Source: Paractinoplanes tereljensis (GTDB taxonomy: Bacteria > Actinomycetota > Actinomycetes > Mycobacteriales > Micromonosporaceae). Taken from it: DNA of 64,000 bases. Where the stretch lies: assembly GCF_016862435.1 (NCBI RefSeq), contig NZ_BOMY01000041.1, forward strand, positions 372,001-436,000, given 5' to 3'. Below, piece by piece: positions 25,478 through 38,800 of the stretch. Within the stretch, counting starts at the first letter, position 1. Each line of letters opens with the position of its first letter. The translations under genes and the position numbers were made by a program. The notes below the pieces were generated by a model. The model did no database searches, was not told where the DNA came from, and was given only the letters and a program-made list of their open reading frames with translations.

Positions 25478-26895
25478 GTCTGCGCGTGCGACTGCTGCTG
25501 ATCACCGCGGCGCTGTTGCTGACCGGACTCGGGCTGGTCGGCGCGGTCGTCTCCGATCGCCTGGAGCACTACCAGCTCGACCGGGTGGACAGCGAGCTGA
25601 ACTCCGCCATCGACGTGCTCACCCAGGATCGGGTCCCCAGGGCGACCCGTCTCGGCCCGACGGTCGTCAACGGCGTCCCGTTCCTGATGGCCATGACCGC
25701 CGACGGCGCCTCGTCCAGGAACACTCTCGAACCCGGCCTGGACCCGGCGAGCGTGCCATCGTTCGCCGAGTTGCGGACCGTCCCGACCGACGGCACCCCG
25801 GTCTTCCTGCGGGCCGGCGACGGCTCGGGACGCTGGCGGGTCGCCGGACGGCTGCGGACGAACGAGTTCGTGGTGGTGATCGCGGCGGCACCGATGACGA
25901 CGGCCGACGCCACCGTCACCCAGCTGCGCGTCACCAGCCTGGTCAGCGGGCTCGCGCTGCTCGTCGTGCTGAGCGCGGTGGGCTGGTTCGCGCTCGGCCG
26001 GGGCCTGCGCCCGCTGCGCCGGATCGAACACACCGCGGCGGCGATCGCGGCCGGCGACCTGACCAGCCGGGTGCCCGGCCTGGCCGCGCCGCGCACCGAG
26101 ATCGGTCACCTCGCCACCTCCCTCAACACCATGCTCGGCCAGCTCGAGCGGGCCTTCACCGACCGGGCCGCCTCCGAGGCCCGGATGCGCACGTTCGTAT
26201 CGGACGTCAGCCACGAGTTGCGGACGCCGCTGTTCGTCATCAAAGGCTCGACCGACCTGCACCGGATGGGTGCGCTGGCCGGGTCGGCCGACCTCGACGA
26301 GGCGATGCGCCGGATCGACCGGGAGGCGACCCGGCTCACCTCGCTCACCGAGGACCTGCTGCTGCTCGCCGAGCTGGACGACGCACCCGAGAGCCAGCTC
26401 GACCGGGCCCCGATGGACCTGCGCACCCTGGCCACCGATGCCCGGCAGGACCTGCACGCCCTCGACCCGGACCGGCCGGTCGAGCTGACCGGGCCCGGTG
26501 GGACCGGCGCGCCCGGCCCGGCCCCGGTCGACGCCGACGAGGCCCGGTTGCGGCAGGTCGTCACGAACCTGGTCGGCAACGCGGTGGCGCACACCCCGCC
26601 GGGCACCGCCGTACGCATCGGCGTCGGCACGGCCGACGGCCGGGCCGTGCTGGAGATCGCCGACCGGGGGCCGGGGATGACGGCCGAGCAGGCCGGCCGG
26701 GTCTTCGACCGGTTCTACCGGGCCGACCGCGCACGCACCCGCTCGGGCGGCGCCAACGCCGGGCTGGGGCTGGCCATCGCGCGCTCGCTGGCCCGGGCCC
26801 ACGGCGGCGACGTCGAACTGGAGACGTCGCCCGGCGCGGGCGCCTGCTTCCGGCTGGCGCTGCCGGTCAACGCATGGCGACCGGCCGGCGAGTAG
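25474..26895 (+). CDS. Sensor histidine kinase, partner of the OmpR regulator
   Basis: A 473-residue membrane sensor kinase. Two transmembrane helices (about 7-27 and 152-174) flank a 125-residue extracytoplasmic sensor. A HAMP domain (about 175-228) follows. The dimerisation/phosphotransfer domain has H247 in FVSDVSHELRTPL. The ATPase domain has the N box NLVGNAVAHTP, the G1 box IADRGPGM, the F box FDRFYRADRAR and the G2 box GGANAGLGLAI. All catalytic boxes are intact. Start by ATGA overlap with the regulator gene, so the pair is stoichiometrically translated. The 3' end overlaps the convergent giant surface-protein gene by 29 bp. The signal sensed cannot be read from sequence. Confidence 0.93.
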   Translation: MSLRVRLLLITAALLLTGLGLVGAVVSDRLEHYQLDRVDSELNSAIDVLTQDRVPRATRLGPTVVNGVPFLMAMTADGASSRNTLEPGLDPASVPSFAELRTVPTDGTPVFLRAGDGSGRWRVAGRLRTNEFVVVIAAAPMTTADATVTQLRVTSLVSGLALLVVLSAVGWFALGRGLRPLRRIEHTAAAIAAGDLTSRVPGLAAPRTEIGHLATSLNTMLGQLERAFTDRAASEARMRTFVSDVSHELRTPLFVIKGSTDLHRMGALAGSADLDEAMRRIDREATRLTSLTEDLLLLAELDDAPESQLDRAPMDLRTLATDARQDLHALDPDRPVELTGPGGTGAPGPAPVDADEARLRQVVTNLVGNAVAHTPPGTAVRIGVGTADGRAVLEIADRGPGMTAEQAGRVFDRFYRADRARTRSGGANAGLGLAIARSLARAHGGDVELETSPGAGACFRLALPVNAWRPAGE

Positions 26896-29800
26896 GGCGG
26901 CGGCTGCCGGCCACCAGGACGAAGCCCACGGCCAGGAGCACGGACGCCAGGGCGGCCAGGCCGGTGACCTGGCTGCCGGTCATGGCCAGGTTGCCGCCGG
27001 TGGTGCCGGCCAGCCGGAGGGTGATCTCGACGGTGTTGTCGGTGGCGTTGCCGTCGTCGCTGCTGGTGGTGATGGTTACCCGCATCAGGTGGGTGCCGGA
27101 GCGGGCCCGGCCGGTCGTGGCCAGCGTCAGCCACAGCTCGTGGCCCTTGAGGGCGGGTGCGTCGGGGGCCGCGCAGAGCACCGCCGCACCGGCGGTCGTG
27201 CAGGACGCCGCGACCGTGCGCACCGCCGTCGCCGCGATCGCGGCGGCCGGGTTGAACAGGATCGCCGCCGAGCGCACGGTGACGCCGATCGGCGGGACCA
27301 CGGTGAAGCGGACGTTCTCGGCGGTCCGGATGCCCTCGTTGCGGTAGGGGACGCGGACCTGCACCGGCTTCGTGCCGCTCAGCACCGATGCCGCGCCGGC
27401 CTGGTCGAAGGTCAGGTTGATCGCGTACCGGCCGACCACGAGCGGCGGGAGAGGCACGTCGGCGTCGTCGTCGCAGTCGCCGTCGGGAGTTTCGCCGGCC
27501 AGCGCCGCGTCGACGCAGCCGCCGACGATCTGCACGCCGTGGCCGGTGCCCTCCGGGACCAGCAACGGCAGGTCGAGCCGGGCCGGGAGCTGGACGGCGC
27601 AGATCACGATGCTGGTCGTGGGGCCGGCCCGGCAGCCGGCCGGCAGTTGGCCGGCCCTGGTGTTCGCCGGCAGCACGATGCTGGCCTGGTAACTACCCCG
27701 GCCGGCGATGCTGATCGGCAGCACGGTGGTCTGGCCGGCCGTGGGGGTCACGAGCGACGGGGTGCCGACGGTGACGCTGCGGGTGACCGCACCGGCCGAT
27801 GTGGACACCGGCACACCGGCCGTGACCAGTTTGTCGTCGCCGTTGGCCAGGGTGATGCCGGTGGCCGGCCAGGTCGTTCCGGCCGACACGCCGGTGCCGA
27901 CCGCGACCGTCAGGCGCAGTTCGCGCGGGGTGTCGGCGGCCAGCGCGAGATCGGTGCAGGTGACCGCGGTGCCGACCGCGCAGGCGGTGTCGCCGAGGTC
28001 GGCGGCGGTGACGGTGACCCCGGCGGGAAGCGCGTCCAGCGGCACGGTGAGTGCCAATGGGGAGTGCGCGACGGTCGCCGACATCCGGATCACCGTGGTG
28101 CCGGTGGTGCCGGCCGGGATGACCGCGCCGGCCACGGTGAGCGTGCCGGTCCGGGCGATCGACGGGGTGACGCCGAGGTCGGTGCCGCAGGTGGTGGTGC
28201 CGGCCGCGAGGACACAGGCGGCGGCGAGCCGCCCGGTCGCGTCGGCGGCCACGGTCAGCGGCACGGTCCAGCTCAGGTCGGCGTCCCGGGCGAGGTCGTA
28301 CGTGCAGGTCAGGGTCGCCGGTCCGGCCACCGTGCAGTCCTGGGCGGCGCGACCGGAGAGGTCGCCGAACCGGGTCCCGGCCGGTGCGGTGAGCCGGGCG
28401 ATGTTGCGGACGGCATCGGACGGCCCGTCGTTGGTGGCGGTGACGGTCAGCTCGGTGACGTCGCCGGCGGTGACCGTGCCGCCGAGGCCGGAGAATCGGT
28501 AGCGGACGGCGGCGACCCGGTCGGTGGTGGCGATCAGGTCGGCGACCGCGATGGCGGTCTCGGTCCCGGCGGTGACGGTGACTCCGGCCGACCAGGTCCG
28601 GCCGGGGAGGGCGCCGGACGCGGTCCGGGCGGTGATCGCGACGGTGGCCGGCAGGTCCAGGCCCGTGCACCGAATCTCGGCGGCGGTAGCGGCACAGCCG
28701 GTGGCGGAGGCGGAGGCGGTGAAGCCGGCCGGCAGGTCGGCCAGCGGGACGACCAGGGTGGCGGCGCGGGCGGATCCGGTGATCCGCACCGAAGCGGTGG
28801 CGGTGCCGCCGGGCGGGGTGCTGCCGGGGGTGACCGCGATCGCGATCGGGGTCGCCAGCGCGATGTCCGGGATGGCGGTGCAGTTGCCGGCGACCAGCAC
28901 GCAGCCGCCGGTGAGCGGGGTGGCCGGGTCGGCGGCCGGCGAGACGGTGAAGGCCGGCGCGATCCGGACCCGGTCGCCGGCGGCGATGTCGGTCACGCAG
29001 TCGAGGCGGGTGCCGCCGCCTTGCGGGGTGCAGGAGGCGACCGGCCCGAACGTCAGGCCGAGCGGGGCGACGACCGTGTACGCCCAGGCCGCCGCCCGGG
29101 ACGGCCCGGCGTTGGCGACGGTGACCGTGATGGTGCCGGTGCCGCCCGGCCGGATCGTGCCCGCCGCCGGCCCCGCGACACCGACGGTGGTAGCAATCCG
29201 GGCGGCGCCGACCCTGGCCACGGTCACGCCGGCGGACGACGACCGCCCGGCGTCGGCGACCGTCACGACCGGCGTCCAGGTTGCGAGCGCCGCGTCGGCC
29301 GCCACCGCCACGTCGAGGGCGACCGTGGTGCCGACGCAGGTGATCAGGGCATTAGCGGTCGTGCAGGAGCTGGGCGGGGTGACCGTCATGCCGGCCGGCA
29401 ACGCATTGGTCGGGATGGTCACGGTCGGCGCGGCCGCGGTCGTGTCGACGGTCAGGGTGACCGTGCCGGTCTCGCCGGGCGTGATGGTGGCGGTGTTGGC
29501 GGTGATCCCCCGCAGCAATGCCGGAGTGACGTGGAGGTCGGGCAGGGCCGCGTCGCACACCGCGTCGGCACCGAGGTCGAGGCAGCCGCCGGTGAGGGTG
29601 CTCCCGGCGGCGGCACCGTCCGGCACCCGTACCGGAATGGTCAGGGTGAGCGGCGCCCCGCCGGCCGGCAGGTCGAGAGTGCAGTCGAACTGCGCGCCGC
29701 CCACCGGGAGGCAGTGCGGGTCGGCGGGGCCGAAGGTCGCGCCGGCCGGGGCGGTCAGCCGCACCGCGACCGCGGTCGCGTCCGAGATGCCGGCGTTGTG

Positions 29801-32800
29801 CAGGCTCGCGGTCAGGGTCGCGGTGCCGCCGGGTGCGACGGTGCCGGCCGGCGTGGGCAGGTTCCAGCGCACATCGGTCCGGGCGGCGAGGGTGCGGGCG
29901 AGCGTCGCGGTCACTCCGGTGGTGTCGCCGTCCGGGTCGGTCACCGTCACGGTGGGCGCCCAGCTGACGGCGGCGGCCATCGCGGCACCGGCCCGCAACC
30001 GCAGGGTGATCAGGTGACTGGCGCCGGCCGGGGCGTCGACGCCGGTGCAGACGATCGGGCCGGTCAGGTCGCAGGTGGACCCGGCCGGGCCGGCCGCGCC
30101 GACGACCTGGAACCCGGCCGGCAGGGCGGCGACCGGGATGGCGGCGGTCAGGCCGGTCAGCGGACGGTCGGCGGTCATCGTCAGGTACGCCGTGGCCGCG
30201 TCCCCGGGTACCAGGTCGGCCGGATCCAGGGTCAGCGTCGCCCGCTGCGCGAGCGAGGTGGCGAGGGTGAACGCGATCGTGCCGGCGCACGAGCCGGTGG
30301 CTCCCGGATCGACGCAGCCACCGGACATCCGCGCTCCCGGGGTCGCGGTCGCGCCGACGGTCAGCCGGACGGTGAACGACACGCTGCCGCCGGCCGGGAT
30401 GTCCGCGGCGCAGGTGACCCGGACGGCCGAGTCGCGGGGGCAGGGCGTGCCGGTGATCGCGGTGCCGGCCGGCGCGGTGATCTCCACCGGGACGCCGCGG
30501 GACAGCGAGATGCCGGTGTTGCGCACGGTGACCCGCACGTCGGCGGCCGTGCCGGGCCGCACGGTGTCGTCGGCCGGTGGGTCCACGTCGACGGCGAGGA
30601 CGGCGTCCGGGGCGCCGACCGTGGCGAGCTGCCGGGTCAGTCGCACGCTGTCGCCGAGCCGGTCGAGGGTGATCGCCGGGGTCCAGGTGTCGCCCTCGGT
30701 GGCGTCGGGCGCAGCGGCCAGCGTCACCGTGAGGGTGCCGGCCACGAAGGGGCAGGAGGCGGTGCACGGCGTGCCGCCGAGGTCGGCCGCCGACACGGTC
30801 AGCCCGGCCGGCAGGCCGGTGGTGTCCAGCGTGACGGTGGTCCGGTCGCGGGGGCCGGTGGCGTGCAGGGTCAGCGTGGCGGTGCCGGTCCCGCCGGGCG
30901 TGACGGTCACGTCCTGCACGCTCGCCACCGTGATCGCGGCGGCCAGCGCGGCACCGAGCACGAAGTCGGCGATCGGGGTCTCGCAGGCGGCGTCGCCGTC
31001 GAGGTCGAAGCAGCCGCCGGTGATCGTCGCGGAGGCGGGCGCGACCGGGACGACCACCGGAAGTGTCCAGGTGGCGACCGGGCCGGTGGTGCCGACGCCG
31101 GCGGCGCAGTCCAGGGTGGTGGCCGAGGTGCGGTCGCAGTCGGCGTCGGTGCCGGCGTCGAGGGTGCCGAAGGTGGTGCCGGTGGGCGCCCGCACGGTGA
31201 CCGGCACGTCGAGGCCGGGAACCGCACCGCCGGTGTTGGCGACGATCGCGATCAGGTCGACGGTGTCGCCGCGCAGGGCGTCACCGGCGGCGGGCACCGG
31301 CACGGTCACCCCGAGGGCGTACAGCGGCGGGCCGACCTGGGCCAGGATGCCGCTGACCGCGATGCTCCCGCCGCCCGGCCCGGTCACCGTGATCAGGGGT
31401 GCCCAGATGCCGCCGGCCGGTGCGTTCAGCGCCATCGTGACCGGCACCGTGAGCACCGCGCCGCCGTCCAGGTCGTCGCAGGTGATCTCGGTGGCGTCGG
31501 CGGTGCAGCCGGGCCCGGGGCCAGCCGTGACCCCGGCCGGCAGGCCGGCCAGCGGCACCACCATCCGCATGTCGTTCACCGGCGGTACCGAGGTCAGCAC
31601 GATGGTGGCGTCGCCGGTGGCGAACACCGGCGCGGTCTGGACCGCGGCCCGGCGGTCGAACGGCATTTCCATCGGTACGGCGAGCGGAACGTCGGTGGCC
31701 GTGCAGGTGCCGTCGTCGTCGAGGTCGACGCAGCCGCCGGTGAGCGGGGCGGTCGGGTCGGCGGTGGCGGAGACCAGGATCGGCAGGATCGGACCGGCGA
31801 CCCCGGTCGCGCCGTCGGGCACGGTGACCGGGCAGGTGGTGCGGCCGGCGACGCCGGTGGAGCAGCCGGCCGGCCGGGTGCCGAAGGTGACGCCGGCCGG
31901 CAGGATCACCCCCACCGGGGCGCCGGTGGCGTCCGACGGCCCGGTGTTGGCCAGCGTGAACGTCACCGTCCCGGTGCCACCGGGCAGGATCGGCGTGATC
32001 GGGGCGACGACCGCGCCGAGGGCGATCCGGGCCGGGTCGACGGTGGCGAGCGCCCGGTTGACGGTCAGGTCGCCGGTGCTGTCGGCGGCCCGGATACCGG
32101 TCGCGGTCCAGGTGGTTCCGGGCACGGCGCCGGCCGGTACGGAGATCGGCAGGGTGATCCGGCCGAGGGAGGTGGCCGCCCAGGTGCAGTCCACCGTGGT
32201 GGCGGTGGTGGTGCAGGTGCCGGCGCCGGAGGCGGTCACCGCGCCGAGGGTGAACCCGGCCGGCGGCAGCGGGACCGCGAGCGTCACCCCGGTGAGGTTG
32301 GTCCCGGCCACGGTGACCTCGACGTTCTCGGTGGTGCCGGGGGTGATCGCGGCCGGGACGGCGGCGATCGTGGCGCGCCGGTCGAGCGGCACCTCGAGGA
32401 CGATGTCGCGGATCGGCGTGCAGCCGGGCGTGCCGGCCGCGGCGACGCAGCCGCCGACCAGGGTGACCAGCGGGTCGGCGCTCGCCGGGACCAGCACCGG
32501 CAGGCTGAGGGTGGTGCTGGCCCCGAAGGCGAGGGTGACCGGGCAGCTGACGACCACGCTCGGCACCGCGGCGCAGGGGTTGGCGGCGAAGGTGGTCCCG
32601 GCCGGGGCGGTCGCGGTCACCGGGCGGCCGGTCGCGTCGGACGGCCCGTCGTTGCGGACGACCACGTCGACGGTGGCGAGGCCGCCGGCCTTGGCGACGC
32701 CGTCGGCCGGGCCGTCCGCGGAGACCACGGTGAGCGCGCTCTGCGGTGCGTCCACGGTGGCCAGGTGGCCGAGCGCGGTGGCCGGGTCGGTGCCGTCGGC

Positions 32801-35800
32801 CACGTCGACGGTGACCGTCCAGGTGGCCGGCGGCGCGGACGGGAGCGCCGCCAGGCCGATGGTGATGCCGGCCGTGGGCAAGTCGACGTGCGAGCAGACG
32901 ATCGGGACGGTGGTGGTGCAGGTGCCGCCGGCGACGGTCACGCCGGTCACCGCCAGGCCGGCCGGGAGCGCGGTCGGGACGGTGACGGTCAGGTCGTGCT
33001 CGGCGGTGGTCGAGGTGAGGTCGATCCTGGCCGTGCCGGTCGTGCCGGGAACGACGGTGTCCGGGTGGGTGGTGACGGTGAGGCGCTGCTGCAGCGGGAT
33101 CCCGACGTGGATCGCCGGGATGCTTGTGGCACAGACCCCGGCAAGCTGGACGCAGCCGCCGGTCAGCGTGGCGGCCGGGGTGGCGGCCGGGTCTACGATC
33201 ACCGGGATCGTGTAGGTCACCGGGGCGGCCGCGACGGTCAGACTGAGCGTGCAGGTGACGTGGGTGGGGTCGGTGCGAGTGCAGCCGGCGGGAGCCGTAC
33301 CGAAGGAGACGTCGGCCGGGGCAACCACGGTGACCACCGCGGCGACCGCATCGGACGGCCCGGTGTTGTCGACCGTGACCTCCACCTGATCCGTCCCGCC
33401 GGGCAGGATCTCGCCGGAGGGCGCCACGACCGCGGCGGTCAGCGCGGACCGGGCCGCGTCCAGCCGGGCCAGATCCCGGTCGACGGCGACCGACTCGCCG
33501 CCGGAGGTGGCCCGGATCCCGGTCACCGCCCAGGTCACCGTGCCGGTGGCGCCGGGCGGGGCGGCCACGGTCAGGGTGAGGTCGGTGGTAGCGCCGCCAC
33601 TCAGCGTGAAGCCGGAGCAGGCGGCCTCGCCGGCGGCCACGGCACAGGTGGCGCCGGCCGGTCCGGAGACGCCGGTGACCGTCAGCGCACCGGGCAGCGC
33701 GGCGAGCGGGACGGCGATCCGCAGGTTGACCAGGTTGTCACGCAGGGCGGCGACGTGGACCGTGGCCGTGGCGCTGTCGCCCGGGGTGACGTCGGCGGCC
33801 GTGACGGAAATGGCGGCCCGGGCGGCGAACGGCACCTTCAGGTTGACCGCCGGGATCGACACGTCGCCGGCGCCGCAGCCGGGCGTGCCGTTCAGGTCGA
33901 CGCAGGTGGCCGGGATCGGGGTGTCCGGGTCGGCGTTGGCGGCGACGTTCAGCGGCACGGTGAAACGGCCGGTCGAGGCGCCGGCCAGCAGCGATGTCGT
34001 GCAGGTAAGGAGAGACGCAGCGGCCGTGCAGGGCGCCGCGACGGTGCCGAAGCTGGTTCCGGCCGGCGCGACCACGGTGAAGACCGCGGCGGGCGCGTCG
34101 GACGGCCCGGTGTTGCGCAGGTCGAGTCCGAGGTCGAGGACGCCGCCGGGTTCGATCGTACGGTCGGCCGGCTGGTCCACCGTGGCGCCGAGCCCGGTCG
34201 ACACCGGGCCGGCCGAGGCCAGGATCCCGGCCGCGCCCGCAGTCTCGCCGCTGCTCGTGACGGTCATGTCCGGGACGGTCCAGACCAGCGGCGGGGTGAC
34301 GGCCGGCGCGACGGCAATCGTGAGCGAGACGTCCTTCGGGTTGTTGGCGGCCAGCGCGAAGCCGGAGCAGCTCACCGTGGCCGGGCCGACCGAGCAGGTG
34401 CCACCGGGCACCGAGGCACCGGTGACGGTGAAGCCGGTCGGCAGGGCGGACTTCGGGATGTCCACCTGCACGCCGGTGCGGGCCGCCAGCGACGTCAGGG
34501 TCACCGTCGCCGTCCCGGACTGGCCGGGGGTGATCGTCGCCGGGCCGGTGACCGTGGTGAGCAGCAAGGCCAGCGGGGTGCCGACGTGGATACCCGGGAT
34601 GGTGGTGGCACAGACCCCGGCGAGTTGGACGCAACCGCCGGTCAAGGTGGACGCGGGGGTCGCGGCCGGGTCGACGACGAACGGGATCGTGTAGGTGACC
34701 GGGGCCGCCGCGACGGTCAGATCGAACGTGCAGGTGACGTGGGTGAGGTCGGGGCGGGTGCAGCCGGCGGGGGCCGTACCGAAGGAGGCGCCGAGCGGGG
34801 CGACGGCGGTGACCACCGCGGCGACCGCGTCGGACGGTCCGGTGTTGTCGACGGTGACCACCACGTCGTCGGTCCCGCCGGGCAGGATCTCGCCGGTGGG
34901 CGCGACCACCATGGCCGTCAGAGCGGCCTGCGGTGCGGCCAGCCGGGCCAGGTCCCGGTCGACGGCCACCGACTCGCCGCCGGAAGTCGCCCGGATGCCG
35001 GTCACCGCCCAGGTCACCGTGCCGGTGGCGGCAGGCGGGGCGGCCAGGGTCAGGGCGAGGTCGGCGGTGCCGCCGCCGGCGAGGGTGAAACCGGAGCAGA
35101 CCGCCTCACCGGCGACCACCCCGCAGGTGGCACCGGCCGGCCCGGTGACGCCGGTGACCGTCAGCGCGCCGGGCAGCGCGGCGAGCGGGACGGCGATCCG
35201 CAGCCCCGTGAGGCTGTCCCGCGGCGCGGTGACCCGGACGGTGGCCACGGCGCTGTCACCGGGGGTGACGTCGGCGACCGTGACGGAAAGAACGGCCCGG
35301 GCGGCGAACGGCACCTTGAGAGTGACCGCCGGGACCGCCACGTCGCCGGCGCCGCAGCCGGGCGTGCCGTTCAGGTCGACGCAGGTGGCCGGGATCGGGG
35401 TGTCCGGATCGGCGTTCGCGGCAACGTTCAACGGCACCGTGAAACGGCCGGTCGAGGCGCCCGCGACCAGGGACTTCGTGCAGGTGAGCAGGGCGGCGGT
35501 GGCGGTGCACGGCGCGGGGGCGGCACCGAAGCTGGTGCCGGTCGGCGCGACCACCGTGAAGACCGCCGCCGGGGCGTCGGACGGCCCGGTGTTGCGCAGG
35601 TCGAGCCCGAGGTCAAGGACGCCGCCGGGTTCGATCGTGCCGTCCGCCGGCAGGTCCACGGTGGCGCCGAGTCCGGTCGAGACCGGGCCGGCGACCGCGA
35701 GCGTGCCGGCGGCGCCCGCGGTCTCGCCACTGCTCGTGACGGTCATGTCCGGGACGGTCCAGACCAGCGGCGGGGTGACGCTCGAGGCCACGGCGACGGT

Positions 35801-38800
35801 CAGCGAGACATCCTTCGGCGTGTTCGCGGCCAGCGCGAAACCGGAGCAGGTCACCGTGGTCGGGCCTACCGAGCAGGTGCCACCGGGCACCGAGGCCCCG
35901 GTGACGGTGAAGCCGGCCGGCAGGGCGCTCTTGGGAATCTCCACCTGCACCCCGGTGCGGGCCACCAGCGACGTCAGGGTGACCGTCGCAGTGCCGGAAT
36001 GACCAGGGGTGATCGTGGCCGGGCCGGTAACCGTGGTGAGCAGCAGGGACAGCGGGGTCCCGACGTGGATCCCCGGAATCGTGGTGGCGCAGACCCCGGC
36101 GAGTTGGACGCAGCCGCCGGTCAGGGTGGACGCGGGCGTCGCGGCCGGGTCGACGATCACCGGGATCGAGTAGGTCACCGGGGCCGCCGCGACGGTCAGA
36201 TCGAGGGTGCAGGTGAGGTGGGTGGCGTTGGGGCGGGTGCAGCCGGCCGGAGCCGTACCGAAAGAGGCGCTGCCCGGGGCAACCACGGTAAACACCGCGG
36301 CGACCGCGTCCGACGGGCCGGTGTTGTCGACCGTGACGTCCACCTGGTCCGTCCCGCCGGGGAGGATATCGCCGCTGGGCGCGACCACCGCCGCGGTGAG
36401 TACCGACCGAGCCGCGGCCAGGCGGGCCAGATCCCGGTCGACGGCCACCGACTCGCCGCCGGAGGTGGCCAGGATCCCGGTCACCGCCCAGGTCACCGTG
36501 CCGGTGGCACCGGGCGGGGCGGCCACGGTCAGGACCATGTCGGCGGTGCCGCCGCCAGCCAGCGTGAAACCGGAACAGACCGCCTCCCCCGCGACCACCC
36601 CGCAGGTGGCTCCGGCCGGCCCGGTCACGCCGGTGACCGTCAGCGCACCGGGCAGCGCGGCAAGCGGAACGGCGATGCGCAGCCCGGGGAGGCTGTCCCG
36701 CAGCGCGGTGACCCGGACCGTAGCCGCGGCGCTGTCACCGGGCGTGACGTCGGCGGTCGTGACCGAGAGGACGGCCCGGGCGGTGAACGGCACCTTCAGG
36801 TTGACCGCCGGAACCGACACGTCGCCGCCGGTGCAGCCCGGCGTGCCGTCCAGGTCGACGCACGTGGCCGGGATCGGGATGTCCGGGTCGGCGTTCGCGG
36901 CGACGTTCAGCGGCACGGCGAAACGGCCGGTCGAGGCGCCGGTCACCAGCGACGTCGTGCATGTGAGCAGCGACGCGGTGGCCGTGCAGGGCGCCGCGAC
37001 CGCACCGAAGCTGGTACCGGCCGGCGCGGCCACCATGAAAACCGCGCCCGGGGCATCGGACGGGCCGGTGTTACGCAGGTCGAGGCCCAGGACGAGGACA
37101 CCGCCCGGCTCGATCATGCGGTCCGCCGACTGATCCACGGTGGCGCCGAGTCCGATCGATACCGGGCCGGCCGAGGCCAGAGTCCCGGCCGCGCCGGCGG
37201 TCTCGCCACCGGCCGTGACGGTCATGTCCGGGACGGTCCAGACCAGCGGCGGGGTGACGCTCGAAGCCACGGCGACGGTCAGCGAGACGCTCTTCGGGGT
37301 GTTGGCGGCCAGCGCGAAACCGGAACAGGTCACCGTTGTCGGACCGACCGAGCAGGTGCCGCCGGGTACCGAGGCACCGGTGACGGTGAAGCCGGTCGGC
37401 AGAGCACTCTTCGGGATGTCCACCTGCACCCCGGTCCGGGCCGCCAGCGACGTCAATGCGACCGTCGCCGTACCCGACTGACCGGGAGTGATCGTGGCCG
37501 GGCCGGCAACCGTGGTGAGCAGCAAGGCCAACGGAGTACCGACGTGGATCCCCGGAATCGTGGTGGCACAGACCCCGGCGAACTGGACGCAGCCACCGGT
37601 CAGCGTGGCCGCCGGGGTGGCGGCGGCGTCGACGATCACCGGGATCGAGTAGGTCACCGGGGCCGCCGCGACGGTCAGGTTCAGCGTGCAGGTGATGTGC
37701 GTGGCATCGGGGCGCGTGCAACCGGCCGGGGCCGTACCGAAGGTGGCGCTGCCCGGGGCAACCACGGTGAACACCGAGGCGACCGCGTCGGACGGCCCGG
37801 TGTTGTCGATCGTGACCGCCACCTGGTCCGTGCCGCCGGGCAGGATATCGCCGGTGGGCGCCACCACCGCGGCGGTCAGCGTGGACTGCGGTGCGGCCAG
37901 CCGGGCCAGGTCCCGGTCGATGGCCACCGACTCGCCGCCGGAGGTGGCCAGGATCCCGGTCACCGCCCAGGTCACCGTGCCGGTGGCGCCGGCCGGCGCC
38001 GCGACGGTCAGGACCATGTCGGCGTGAGCGCCGCCGGTCAGCGTGAAACCGGAGCAAACGGCCTCACCGGCGACCACCCCGCAGGTGGCGCCGGCCGGCC
38101 CGGTGACGCCGGTGACGCTGAGCGCGCCGGGCAGCGCGGCCAGCGGGACGGCGATCCGCAGGTTGACCAGGTTGTCCCGGGGCGCGGTGACCCGGACCGT
38201 GGCCGCCGCGCTGTCGCCCGGGGTGACGTCGGCGGCCGTGACCGCGATGGTGGCCCGGGCGGTGAAGGGCACCTTCAGGTTGGCCGCCGGAACCGACACG
38301 TCGCCGCCGGTGCAGCCCGGCGTGCCGTCCAGGTCGACACAGGTGGCCGGGATCGGGGTGTCCGGGTCGGCGTTCGCCGCGACGTTCAACGGCACCGTGA
38401 AACGGCCCGTCGAGGCGCCGGCCAGCAGCGCCGTCGTGCAGGTGAGCAGGGACGCGGTAGCCGTGCAGGGCGCCGCGACCGCACCGAAGGTGGTTCCGGT
38501 CGGCGCGGCCACCTTGAAGACCGCCGCCGGGGCGTCAGACGGGCCGGTGTTGCGCAGGTCGAGGCCCAGGACGAGGACACCGGCCGGTTCGATCGTGCGG
38601 TCCGCCGACTGATCCACGGTGGCGCCCAGCACGATCGACACCGGCCCGGCCGAGGCCAACGTTCCGGCCGCACCCACCGTCTCGCCACTGGCTGTCACGG
38701 TCAGGTCCGGGACGGTCCAGACCAGCGGCGGGGTGACGCTCGACGCGACGGCCACGGTCAGCGAGACGCTCTTCGCCGTGTTCGCGACCAGCGCGAAACC